A program made the translations under genes and the position numbers. Shown in pieces: positions 1 to 8,392 of a stretch of 64,000 bases of DNA. This DNA is from Massilia phosphatilytica (GTDB lineage: Bacteria; Pseudomonadota; Gammaproteobacteria; Burkholderiales; Burkholderiaceae_D), in contig NZ_PUIP01000009.1 in assembly GCF_002968015.1 (NCBI RefSeq), forward strand, positions 1-64,000. The letters are read 5' to 3'. The notes beneath the pieces were generated by a model. That model had not been told where the DNA came from. It did not search any database and worked only from the letters and a program-made list of their open reading frames with translations. How positions within the stretch are numbered: position 1 is the stretch's first letter; the number at the start of each line of letters is the position of its first letter.

Positions 1-118
1 ATTTCTTCGACAGAACGGTTGCGATTGCAGCCGTCAGGGTGGTTTTGCCGTGGTCAACGTGACCGATGGTGCCGACGTTCACGTGCGGCTTGGTCCGTTC
101 GAATTTACCTTTTGCCAT
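1..118 (-). CDS. tuf: Elongation factor Tu, N-terminal fragment (cut by window edge)
   Basis: The 39 visible codons read [16 protein letters not shown] and continue into GHVDHGKTT, the G1/P-loop of EF-Tu, the GTPase that delivers aminoacyl-tRNA to the ribosome. The ATG at 116-118 (complement) has a purine-rich TAGGAG Shine-Dalgarno about six bases upstream (near 125-130). The rest of the gene lies outside the window. It is the last visible gene of a tRNA-Tyr, tRNA-Gly, tRNA-Thr, tuf transcription unit, the same arrangement as the tRNA-tufB operon of many proteobacteria, so its mRNA should arise by processing at the tRNA-Thr 3' end. Confidence 0.97.
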   Translation of the reverse strand, partial: MAKGKFERTKPHVNVGTIGHVDHGKTTLTAAIATVLSKK

Positions 119-199
119 TCTAGACTCCTAAGATCCTAACGATATTGAAAATAACCAGGCACACCTGACGGTCGATACTGCGGACTGCCGTACAAATTC

Positions 200-274
<75 letters not shown>

Positions 275-285
275 TTATTTGAAAC

Positions 286-359
286 TGGAGCGGGTGAAGG
301 GAATCGAACCCTCGTCATAAGCTTGGAAGGCTTCAGCTCTACCATTGAGCTACACCCGC
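286..359 (-). tRNA. tRNA-Gly (anticodon TCC)
   Basis: Minus-strand cloverleaf with acceptor GCGGGTG, D arm AGCTCAATGGTAGAGC, anticodon loop CTTCCAA giving TCC, T loop GTTCGATTC, and encoded CCA at 286-288. It is the middle member of the Tyr-Gly-Thr tRNA cluster ahead of tuf. Confidence 0.97.
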
Positions 360-399
360 GAGGCACAAACATTCGATTCACAACACGATCAACGCAACT

Positions 400-484
400 T
401 GGTGGTGGGGGCTGGATTCGAACCAGCGTACTCAGAGAGGGCAGATTTACAGTCTGCTGCCTTTAACCACTCGGCCACCCCACC
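400..484 (-). tRNA. tRNA-Tyr (anticodon GTA)
   Basis: An 85-base class II tRNA on the minus strand with a long variable arm (CCCTCTCTGAGTACG region), anticodon loop CTGTAAA giving GTA, T loop GTTCGAATC and encoded CCA at 400-402. It is the first gene of the tRNA-tuf operon; its mature 5' end is 15 bases from the promoter -10 hexamer. Confidence 0.97.
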
Positions 485-499
485 CGCGAAGAACCGCAG

Positions 500-528
500 A
501 GTATGAAGCAACATAAAAACTTCGTCAA
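500..528 (-). promoter_or_regulatory. Sigma-70 promoter of the tRNA-Tyr/Gly/Thr-tuf operon
   Basis: Read on the minus strand there is TTGACG (528-523), a 17-base spacer, and CATACT (505-500). Both hexamers are close to consensus, the spacing is ideal and the -10 lies just upstream of tRNA-Tyr. The bases after the -10 are GC-rich (CTGCGG), compatible with a stringent discriminator as expected for a stable-RNA promoter; that last point is inference. Confidence 0.85.
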
Positions 529-690
529 CTGTTTTTGCTCGAACTGATCAAACTCAAACAGTGTCGTTGCTTCGGGGCGTGATTGTAACGGTCGAAGTAC
601 AAGTCCGCAAGGGCTGTTTGCGAGAATCCCTGTAGAGCGGTCCAACCAGGCGTTTGCGCGTACACTGTATTGACGTCAGAGGGCCATTCC

Positions 691-3600
691 ATGGACCAGC
701 ATCGCACCGGCAATTACGCAGGTCACGGGCTCCGGCTGTGGCTGGCCAACCTGACGACCATCGCCGTGTACATCGGCACTCTCCTGCTCAGTCACGCACT
801 GGCCCTGCCCGCGGGCTATGCCACACCGGTGTACCTGCCGGCCGGCGTCGGGTTCGCGCTGACCGTCGCGTTCGGCTGGCGCACCCTTCCCGGCATCGCC
901 ATCGGCGCGTTCCTGTCGCACCTCCCCGACGGCTGGATGGAGGCCGGCACCGCACCCGCGATCGCCGCGTTCGCGACGACGGTCGCCACGCTGGGCTCGG
1001 TCGTCCAGGCCTGGCTCGGCGCCCACTGGTTCCGCCGCCTGGTCGACCCGGCCCTCGGCACGGCGCGCGATGTCGCGCGCTTCCTTGCGCTGGCGCCGGT
1101 GTTCTGCCTGATCAACGCCACTGCCAACGTGGCCGCCCTGTACCGGCTGGGCGTGGTGACGGCGGCCGAACGTGCGCCGAACTGGATCAACTGGTGGGCC
1201 GGCGACACCGTGGGCGTCCTGCTGGCCGCCCCGCTCATCTGGATCGTATGCGGCCGGCCGCGCCGGCTGTGGCGACGGCGCGCGTCCCTCGTCGCCCTGC
1301 CGCTGCTGCTGGCGGCCGGCATCGTCATCGCCGCCTACGAGCAGACCGTGCGGTGGGAACACCAGCAATACCTGCAGGCCTACCGCCTGAAGGCCCAGCA
1401 GGTGGCCGACGAGCTGCAGGCCGAGCTGCGCGAGCACGAACGCTTCGTCGGCACGTTCTCGCGCACGCTTGCTGCGGAAGACCGGTTCATGGACCGCGCC
1501 AAGTTCCTGAATATCGCCAGCGGCCATGTCGACGGCCGGCCGGAGATCGCCGCCATCAACTGGCTCGTGCCCGTCACGCTGGCCGAACGCGCCGCGTTCG
1601 AGACGTGGGTACGCACGCACGTCGACCCCGCGTTCGCCGGCGTGCGCGACGTGACCCCGACGCACGACCTGCGTCCGGCCGGCCCGCGCGCACTCTATTT
1701 GCCCCTGCTGTACACCTGGCCCCCGTCCAACACGCGCATCCGCGGCATGGACTTCCTGACGGCACCGGGACGCACGGAAGCGGTGTCGCGGGCGCTGGCC
1801 GGCACGGCCGCGGTGGCCACCGGCCCGGTCCAGCTGGTGGCGAGCGGCGCCAACGGCATCGTCCTGTTCCGCGCGGTCGGCGCGCCGGCCCGGCCGCCGC
1901 TGGGCGTGCTGGCCCTGATCCTCGATGCCCACGTCTTCGTCCGGCAAGCGGTCCTGCGCGCTGGCTTCTCGGGCTTCGACATCAGCCTGGCCGATACGAC
2001 CGGCGGCGGGACCCCGCGCGCGCTGGTGGGCGACCCCGTCCGGCACGCGGTCAGCGGCGACTACACCGTCCCGCTCGCGTTCGGCGGACGCACCCTGCAG
2101 CTGCGTTTTTCGCCGACGGCCGCCTACATGGAAGGCGAACGGGGACTCGCGAGCTGGATCGTGATCACGACGGGCCTGCTGCTGGCCGCACTGCTGGGCG
2201 CGCTGATGCTGATCGTGAGCGGCGAGCGCGCCCAGATCGAGGCCCAGGTGGCGGACCGCACGGCGCGCCTGCAGGCCATCCTGGACAATGCCGCCGATGC
2301 CATCGTCACCGTCGATGCGCGCGGCATGGTGCTGTCGGCCAACCGCGCCACGGCGGCGCTGTTCGGCTATGCGCCGAGCCACCTGCCCGGCCTCGCGTTC
2401 ACGGCGCTGGTGCCGGGACATGGCGATGAAGACGGCCTGGGCCTGCTGGCGCGGCTGGCCGGCAGCCGGCCCGAGGAACGCCAGCTGGACGGCCTGAACG
2501 CGTGCGGCGAACCGCTGCCCCTCGCGGTGGCGGTGTCCATCGTCGACCTGGCCGGCGAGCGGCTGTACGTGTGCATCCTGCGCGACCTGACGGAGCAGCA
2601 GCGCGCCCAGGCGCGCATCCACCGCCTGGCCCACCACGACCCGCTGACGGGCCTGGAGAACCGCCATGCGCTCGGCATGCGCCTGGAACAGCAGCTCGCC
2701 CAGGCCCGCCGCACCCGGCAGCCGCTGGCCGTGCTGTTCATCGACCTCGACCACTTCAAGAAGATCAACGATTCGCTCGGCCACCAGGCCGGCGACGAGC
2801 TGCTGGTGAGCGCGGCCGCGCGCATGAAGGACCTGCTGCGCGACATCGACGCCCTCGCCCGGCTCGGCGGCGACGAATTCATCATCGTGCTGTGCGGCCC
2901 GCTGTCTCCCGACAGCGTGAGCGCGGTGGCGGTGCGCCTCGTGGCATCGCTGCAGCAGCCCTACCGCCTGGCCGGCACGACCGCGCACAGCGGCGCCAGC
3001 GTGGGCGTGGCCCTGTTCCCGGAAGACGGCCAGGATCCGGACACGCTGCTGCGCCACGCCGACATGGCGATGTACGCGGCCAAGCGCGAGGGCCGCGGCA
3101 ATTTCCAGTTCTTCTCACCCGCCATGAACGCGGCCACGCACGAGCACCTGCTGCTGGAAAACCGCATGTGGGCGACGCTGGAGAACGGCGGCTTCGACGT
3201 CTACCTGCAGGCGCAGGTCGAACTCGAGACGGGGCGCGTGATCGGCGCCGAGGCGCTGCTGCGCTGGCACGATCCGGAGCTGGGCAGCGTCGAGCCCGGG
3301 CGCTTCATCCCCATCGCCGAGGAATCGGGCCTGATCCTGCCGCTCGGCGACTGGGTGCTGGCGCGCGCGATGGCCCTGCTGGCCGAGTGGCGCGACGACG
3401 GCATGGCTCACCTGCGCCTGGCCGTGAACCTGTCGGCGCGCCAGTTCACCGGCGGCGCGCTGCTGTCGCGCCTGGACCAGCTGCTCGCCGAGCACGCGAT
3501 CGACCCGACGCGGATGGAGCTGGAGATCACGGAAACGGCCGCGATGCGCGACCCGGAGAACACGCGCGACCTGCTGCTGCAGCTGCGCGCGCGCGGCTTC

Positions 3601-3930
3601 AAGCTGGCCATCGACGACTTCGGCACGGGGTATTCGTCGCTGGCCTACCTGAAGCTGTTCGCGATCGACCGCATCAAGATCGACCGCGGCTTCGTGCGCG
3701 ACATCGAGACGAATCCGAACGACGCCGCCATCGTCGACGCGACCATCGGCCTGGCCCATGCGCTCGGGCTGGGCGTGATCGCGGAAGGCGTGGAGACCCA
3801 CGCGCAATGGGGCTTCCTGCGCGACCGCAACAGCGACGAGGCGCAGGGCTACCTGTTCGGGCGGCCGATGCCGGCGCGCGAATTCCGCGAGTTCGTCAGG
3901 GCGCCAGCGCTGCCAGTACCTGGCCCTTGA
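691..3930 (+). CDS. Membrane-bound MASE1-CHASE-PAS-GGDEF-EAL cyclic-di-GMP enzyme
   Basis: A 1079-residue sensor that could make and break cyclic di-GMP at the inner membrane. The order is MASE1-type transmembrane region (about 10-220), extracytoplasmic CHASE-like sensor (about 240-480), a further membrane helix near 500, PAS (about 535-640), GGDEF (about 645-805) and EAL (about 820-1070). GGDEF is intact at residue 726, with an RxxD inhibitory site (RDID) five residues before it. The EAL domain keeps EALLRW near 854, NLSARQF, ELEITE, DDFGTGYSS and EGVET, so both activities look possible. The ATG at 691 has AGAGGG eight bases upstream; a TTG seven codons earlier lacks such a site. Its last 35 bases overlap the convergent HDOD gene. 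Confidence 0.93.
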   Translation: MDQHRTGNYAGHGLRLWLANLTTIAVYIGTLLLSHALALPAGYATPVYLPAGVGFALTVAFGWRTLPGIAIGAFLSHLPDGWMEAGTAPAIAAFATTVATLGSVVQAWLGAHWFRRLVDPALGTARDVARFLALAPVFCLINATANVAALYRLGVVTAAERAPNWINWWAGDTVGVLLAAPLIWIVCGRPRRLWRRRASLVALPLLLAAGIVIAAYEQTVRWEHQQYLQAYRLKAQQVADELQAELREHERFVGTFSRTLAAEDRFMDRAKFLNIASGHVDGRPEIAAINWLVPVTLAERAAFETWVRTHVDPAFAGVRDVTPTHDLRPAGPRALYLPLLYTWPPSNTRIRGMDFLTAPGRTEAVSRALAGTAAVATGPVQLVASGANGIVLFRAVGAPARPPLGVLALILDAHVFVRQAVLRAGFSGFDISLADTTGGGTPRALVGDPVRHAVSGDYTVPLAFGGRTLQLRFSPTAAYMEGERGLASWIVITTGLLLAALLGALMLIVSGERAQIEAQVADRTARLQAILDNAADAIVTVDARGMVLSANRATAALFGYAPSHLPGLAFTALVPGHGDEDGLGLLARLAGSRPEERQLDGLNACGEPLPLAVAVSIVDLAGERLYVCILRDLTEQQRAQARIHRLAHHDPLTGLENRHALGMRLEQQLAQARRTRQPLAVLFIDLDHFKKINDSLGHQAGDELLVSAAARMKDLLRDIDALARLGGDEFIIVLCGPLSPDSVSAVAVRLVASLQQPYRLAGTTAHSGASVGVALFPEDGQDPDTLLRHADMAMYAAKREGRGNFQFFSPAMNAATHEHLLLENRMWATLENGGFDVYLQAQVELETGRVIGAEALLRWHDPELGSVEPGRFIPIAEESGLILPLGDWVLARAMALLAEWRDDGMAHLRLAVNLSARQFTGGALLSRLDQLLAEHAIDPTRMELEITETAAMRDPENTRDLLLQLRARGFKLAIDDFGTGYSSLAYLKLFAIDRIKIDRGFVRDIETNPNDAAIVDATIGLAHALGLGVIAEGVETHAQWGFLRDRNSDEAQGYLFGRPMPAREFREFVRAPALPVPGP

Positions 3931-5446
3931 GCGCCTTGATGAGGGCCGTCTCGTCGGGTGGCACGCCTTCCGGCGCGAGCTCCGTACGGTCGGCGTAGAA
4001 CAGGCCCAGTTGCACCTTGCCGACGACCAGCGGCAACACGATGAAGCTCTGCGCATCCGGCAGCAGCGCCTTGTGCCAGGCCGGCAGCAGGTCGCGGATC
4101 TTGGCGCTGCGCGCGTCCGAGATCATGAGGTCCGCGTCGTTTTCCATCGCCAGGTAGAACAGGTCGCGCGCGCCCTTGTCGCCGGCCGGCGCCAGCGGAA
4201 ACGTGAAGCCCTCCTGCACGCGCGCCTGCGCGAGCCCGAACGACGCGCGGGCCCGGTACTGGCCGGCGCGCACGTCCTTCAGCACGACCGTCGCGAAGCG
4301 GAAGCCCAGCGCCGTGTACAGCGTCTCCAGCACGGCCATGACGACGTCGTTGACCTTGTGCCGGCCGGACGCGCGCATCTGGGTGACGTCCTGCACGCCG
4401 GCCAGCAGCAGGTCGCGCGCGTTCTTCGGCTTGCCGCTCGGGTAGGTGCCCTGCTCTTCTTCTTCCCCGCCGAGGGTCGCCAGCAGCAGCACGTTGGGCA
4501 GGCCGCCCTTGTCTTCCGGCGGCGCGCGGCGCGGCACGGGCTGCAGGTTCATGCTCTGCAGGAGGCTCGTCATTTCGAACGCCACCGTCTCGAACAGCTC
4601 GTCCAGCTCGGCCGCGCCGAGGTTCAGCGCGGTGCCGTAACGCGCCAGCAGCGCCTGCGCTTCCGGCGTGTCGGCCGGCGTGGCGGTCCTGCCCAGCAGG
4701 CGCGCCACATCCAGGCTGAACGACGCCACCTGGCGCATCCACTCGCCGCGGTTGACGGCCAGCTTCAGCACGCCCGGCTCCAGCGGGCGCTGGGCGCGCA
4801 TGATGACGTCCGGGATCTTCCACTCGCCCAGCACCGTCTCGGACAGCGCGTCGAGACTGCAGCCGAGGATCATCTGCGCGGCCTGCGCGGGCGTGTGGTT
4901 GCCGGTGGCGAGCAAGGCCTGGATCTCGCGGTAGCGGTCGTGCTCGTGCGATGCCACCAGCAGCGCGCCGAGATTCTTGAACAGCGCGCCGATCGACGCT
5001 TCCTCGGCGCCCTGGTAAAAGCTGTGGCGCGCCATCTCGCGCCCGACGAGGCTCGCGCACAGCGACGCCTCCAGCTCCACGCGCACGCTGTACGCATGCT
5101 CGCTGCTGCCCAGCGCGTCGACGAGCAGCATCGCCAGCGCGACCGTACGCACGTTGTCGAAGCCCAGCAGCGAGATCGCGCGCGATACCGTCGTGACGGC
5201 CGTGCCGGCCGCCGTGCGGTAGCGGACCGTGTTCGCCAGGCGCAGGATGCGCTGCGTGAGCGCGACGTCGGACAACACGTAGTGCGCGAGGTCGTGGGTG
5301 CCCTGGTCTTCCGACGTGGCCATCTGCACGACGCGCGCGATGGCGCTGCCGAGCGCGAACATGTCGTCGTCGCCGCAGACCTTTTGCAGCAGTGCGGCGC
5401 GCACGCGGCGCCCGTCCGGCGGCGTGCCGGGGTTCGGAGTCGTCAT
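3896..5446 (-). CDS. HDOD domain signalling protein with C-terminal GAF-like region
   Basis: 516 residues. An HDOD domain at about 10-210 is recognised from its helical pattern (ALGSAIARVVQM, LSDVALTQRILRLAN, ISLLGFDNVRTVALAMLL). HDOD is a relative of HD phosphohydrolases that usually lacks the catalytic His-Asp pair and acts in signalling. Residues about 340-510 look like a GAF fold (ALGFRFATVVLKDV, FIVLPLVVGKVQLGLFYADR). The gene starts six bases after the stop of the receiver-TPR gene, so the two are probably co-transcribed, and its 3' end overlaps the convergent GGDEF-EAL gene by 35 bases. A role in cyclic-di-GMP or motility signalling is inference from this context. Confidence 0.85.
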   Translation of the reverse strand: MTTPNPGTPPDGRRVRAALLQKVCGDDDMFALGSAIARVVQMATSEDQGTHDLAHYVLSDVALTQRILRLANTVRYRTAAGTAVTTVSRAISLLGFDNVRTVALAMLLVDALGSSEHAYSVRVELEASLCASLVGREMARHSFYQGAEEASIGALFKNLGALLVASHEHDRYREIQALLATGNHTPAQAAQMILGCSLDALSETVLGEWKIPDVIMRAQRPLEPGVLKLAVNRGEWMRQVASFSLDVARLLGRTATPADTPEAQALLARYGTALNLGAAELDELFETVAFEMTSLLQSMNLQPVPRRAPPEDKGGLPNVLLLATLGGEEEEQGTYPSGKPKNARDLLLAGVQDVTQMRASGRHKVNDVVMAVLETLYTALGFRFATVVLKDVRAGQYRARASFGLAQARVQEGFTFPLAPAGDKGARDLFYLAMENDADLMISDARSAKIRDLLPAWHKALLPDAQSFIVLPLVVGKVQLGLFYADRTELAPEGVPPDETALIKALKGQVLAALAP

Positions 5447-5452
5447 GATCGC

Positions 5453-7099
5453 TTAGCCGGCCTTCTTCAGGCGCGGGCCCCTGTTGTATTCCTTATCATA
5501 CTTCTTGAGGATCTGCGCGTGCAGCCCGGCCAGCGCCGGCAGTTTCGGGTTGACCGGATCGAGGCGGCGCACGCCGGCGATGAAGCCCTGGGCCTGGTGG
5601 CCGAGGCGCTCATCCCAGCCGTCGTGCTCCAGGCATTTCAGGATCGCCAGCGCGGCGTTGAACACGACCTGCGGATTGTCCGGCAGCTTGGTCGCCGCTT
5701 CCTGCATCAGCACGACGGCGCCCTTGTAGTCGCCGCTCTTGGCCTTGGCGGCACCGGTGGCGACGAGGTCGACGACCTGCTGGCGGCTTTCCATGGCCAG
5801 CTTCTGCGCCGTCTCGGCCCGGCCCGCGTTCTCGAACACGGCCATCGCGCGCGCGATCGCGGCGCCGTTCTGCGCATTGCGCATCACGTCGCGCACGATC
5901 TCGGCGGCGCCTTCCTCCATGCCGTTCTCGATGCAGGTGCGGGCCAGTTCCAGCTTGATCTCGGGGCGCAGGTCGGGCGCGTCCTGGCTGGCCGCGAGGG
6001 CCGTCGCCAGCGATTCGGCCAGCCGCGCCTCGTTGCCCGTGTATTCGTGCACGAGGCTCGACGCGATGGCGCTGCACAGCGGCGTGTGCTTCTGGAACGC
6101 CATTGACTTGTCGAGGTCGCGGATGACGGCCGCGGCCTGCACCGGGTCGCCCTTGCGCACGAGCGTCTGCACGAGGCGCACGTGGTCCTGCGGGTCCTTG
6201 AACTCGGAATACTTGGCCTTGCTGACGACCTGCTTGAGGATCTTCTCGGCCGTGTCGTGGTCACCCGCCTCCAGCGCCGTCTCGCCCAGCTTGCGCAACC
6301 GCCGCACCGCGTGCGGCGACACGACCACGGCTTCCGTCAGCACGGCCTGCGCCGCATCCAGCGCGCCCACGGCCTCGTGGGTGCGCGCGAGCCAGTCATA
6401 GGCATCGACGAAGTTCTTGTTGCTGTCGACGAGGTCTTCGAGCATGTCGCGCGCTTCGTCGTAGCGCTCGCGCAGGAACAGCGTCTTGGCCAGGCCCAGG
6501 CGCGCCCAGGCGATTGCCTTCGTCTCGACCAGCTTGCGGTAGACCGGCTCCGCTTCGTGCGGCTCGCCGAGGAACATGTGCAGTTCCGCGCGCAGGCGCA
6601 TGAAATCGACGAGGTAGCGGGGATGGCGCTCTTCGCCTTCGAGGCAGGCGCCGATCGCCTCGCGCTGGCTGCCCGCCTCCATCAGCTCGTACACGGGCAG
6701 CAGCGCGTTACGCCGTTCCAGGCCGCGCGCGATGCGTTCGAGCAGTCGGTCGGCCGTGAACGGTTTCAGGATGTAGTCGGTGGGGCCCAGTTCGGCGGCG
6801 CTGACGACCTTGCCGTAATCGCCTTCGGCCGTGACCATGAAGAACATGGTCGACAGCGACATGAGCTTGTGGTGGCGCACGTCCTCGAGCAATTGCTGGC
6901 CGTCCTGGCCGCCTTCGAGCGCGTATTCGCACAGGATCAGGTCGTACTGCTTCAGGCCGAGGTGCTTGACAGCCTGGTTCGAGCCACCGACGTGGTCGAT
7001 CTTGCTCAGGCCGCACATGTTCAGCATGTTGTGGATCGTCGAGCGCATGCCGGCGTGCGGCTCGATGATCAGGGCGTTGAGGCCGTCAAGTTCGTTCAT
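5453..7099 (-). CDS. Atypical response-regulator receiver fused to TPR repeats
   Basis: 548 residues. The first about 125 residues are a CheY-like receiver (ALIIEPH, MVTAEGD, DYILKPF). The remainder is a chain of TPR-type helical repeats (for example AWARLGLAKTLFLRERYDEARDML). The usual phospho-acceptor Asp is Glu at residue 58 (LILCEYAL, codon at 6926-6928), and the first acidic pair is reduced to IIEPH. The Thr and Lys of the switch are kept. Such a receiver should not be phosphorylated normally and may act as a fixed scaffold. An in-frame ATG 15 codons upstream (7144) is possible, but the extra residues (QPSSPTQAHTENRD) are not receiver-like, so 7099 is preferred. Confidence 0.88.
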   Translation of the reverse strand: MNELDGLNALIIEPHAGMRSTIHNMLNMCGLSKIDHVGGSNQAVKHLGLKQYDLILCEYALEGGQDGQQLLEDVRHHKLMSLSTMFFMVTAEGDYGKVVSAAELGPTDYILKPFTADRLLERIARGLERRNALLPVYELMEAGSQREAIGACLEGEERHPRYLVDFMRLRAELHMFLGEPHEAEPVYRKLVETKAIAWARLGLAKTLFLRERYDEARDMLEDLVDSNKNFVDAYDWLARTHEAVGALDAAQAVLTEAVVVSPHAVRRLRKLGETALEAGDHDTAEKILKQVVSKAKYSEFKDPQDHVRLVQTLVRKGDPVQAAAVIRDLDKSMAFQKHTPLCSAIASSLVHEYTGNEARLAESLATALAASQDAPDLRPEIKLELARTCIENGMEEGAAEIVRDVMRNAQNGAAIARAMAVFENAGRAETAQKLAMESRQQVVDLVATGAAKAKSGDYKGAVVLMQEAATKLPDNPQVVFNAALAILKCLEHDGWDERLGHQAQGFIAGVRRLDPVNPKLPALAGLHAQILKKYDKEYNRGPRLKKAG

Positions 7100-7248
7100 G
7101 TCCCGGTTTTCCGTGTGTGCCTGCGTTGGGCTGGAGGGCTGCATGGGCCCGTTGGTCTACCGAGTATATTACGTCCAGGGAACTAGTTTCTTGAATTCCA
7201 CCAGCATGTAGACCGACAAAATGTCGCGAAAAACCACACTTCTGGTTG

Positions 7249-8250
7249 TCAGGCGCCGGGCTGGCGTGCGGCGGCCTGGCGCAGCGGCGCACGGTGGGCG
7301 TTGGCGCATTCGGGGCGGGCGCCGCCGATCATGATGTTCTGGTAACGGACTTCGTACTTGCCGGCCGCGAGTTTATCGATCAGGAACTTGGCGCGGCCCA
7401 GCACATAGGCGTGGCGCACGTTCGAGCGGCGGTCCAGGTCGTAGATCTTGACCAGGACAGGCGACGGATTGTTGCTGTTGTCGACCAGGACCTGCATCTC
7501 CTCGCCCTGGTTGCCGAGCGGATAACCGTCGATGTAGCCGGACTGTGCCGGCCACGGATCGCCCGTCGGCGCGACCTGGGCCTGCAGGTCGGTGTCGCAA
7601 TCGGGGGCGCGGGCCGGGACGATCAGCTGGGTCACGCCGAGGGCCTTGATGTCGGGGGGCGCCTCGGCTTGTCCGGCGGGACGCGCCCAGCCGTCGGCGC
7701 TGGCATCGCTGCCAAGCGGGTCCGGCGGCGTGTTCGGGGTCGATGCGGAAGCGGACGCCGATGCGGACGCCGCGTTCGCGGCCGCGGGCTGGGCTTTGCC
7801 CGGCCAGGCCAGCGCGCTCGGCAGCATCCTGGGCGGATCGAGCAGGACGATGGCCAGCGCGCCGCCGCCCGCGAACGCGGCGAGCATCAGGCCCCACCAG
7901 CGCGGGTCGCGCAGCACGCGCCAGCGCGACGGCGCCGCGACCTGGCGCGGTTCCCAGTGCGGATCGCCGCGCGGCCGTTCACGGCCATCCTCGCCGTGCG
8001 AACTTTCCAGCCACTCGACTTCCCATTCTTCCGACGCGATCCACTCGTCGTGCTCCTTGCGGCGCACGGGATCGGACAGGATGTTGTAGGCCGTGTTGAC
8101 GATGGCCATGATGCGGGCGGCGCGCTCGTCGCCCGGATTCTTGTCGGGGTGATATTTCTGACTCAGGGCCTTGTAGGCTGCGCGAATGACTTCCTGCGGT
8201 GCGTGGCGCGACACCTTCAGGTTGTCATAATGGGTATGGATCTTGGCCAT
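7249..8250 (-). CDS. J-domain protein with a single membrane segment
   Basis: 333 residues. The N-terminal about 70 form a DnaJ J-domain with the essential HPD (KYHPDKNPGD), so it should stimulate an Hsp70 ATPase. A hydrophobic segment near 140-165 (WWGLMLAAFAGGGALAIVLL) is followed by a low-complexity Ala/Ser/Pro stretch and a C-terminal region of about 120 residues with a conserved look (QVLVDNSNNPSPVLVKIYDLD, GKYEVRYQNIMIGG). The Gly/Phe and zinc-finger regions of true DnaJ are absent, so this is a specialised J-protein. The topology (J-domain in the cytoplasm, C-terminal domain outside) is inference. It lies between the methyltransferase gene and the receiver-TPR gene, all on one strand. 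Confidence 0.85.
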   Translation of the reverse strand: MAKIHTHYDNLKVSRHAPQEVIRAAYKALSQKYHPDKNPGDERAARIMAIVNTAYNILSDPVRRKEHDEWIASEEWEVEWLESSHGEDGRERPRGDPHWEPRQVAAPSRWRVLRDPRWWGLMLAAFAGGGALAIVLLDPPRMLPSALAWPGKAQPAAANAASASASASASTPNTPPDPLGSDASADGWARPAGQAEAPPDIKALGVTQLIVPARAPDCDTDLQAQVAPTGDPWPAQSGYIDGYPLGNQGEEMQVLVDNSNNPSPVLVKIYDLDRRSNVRHAYVLGRAKFLIDKLAAGKYEVRYQNIMIGGARPECANAHRAPLRQAAARQPGA

Positions 8251-8392
8251 GGGTCAGGGTCGGGTTGCACAGGGCGCCAGCTGCTTCAATATTAGCCGAT
8301 TCGTTCTTTAACGGCAGAGGCAAAGGGCAGCCTACCGTACGGGCGGCATTACAGCATAGCCGGGTTTGTGTCCACCGCGCAAGATGTCAGTA

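Noticed and set aside
676..3057. 793-codon minus-strand frame opposite the GGDEF-EAL gene
   Set aside because: Low-complexity antisense product (QHRQRR, HARVG); the plus-strand frame carries every expected motif.
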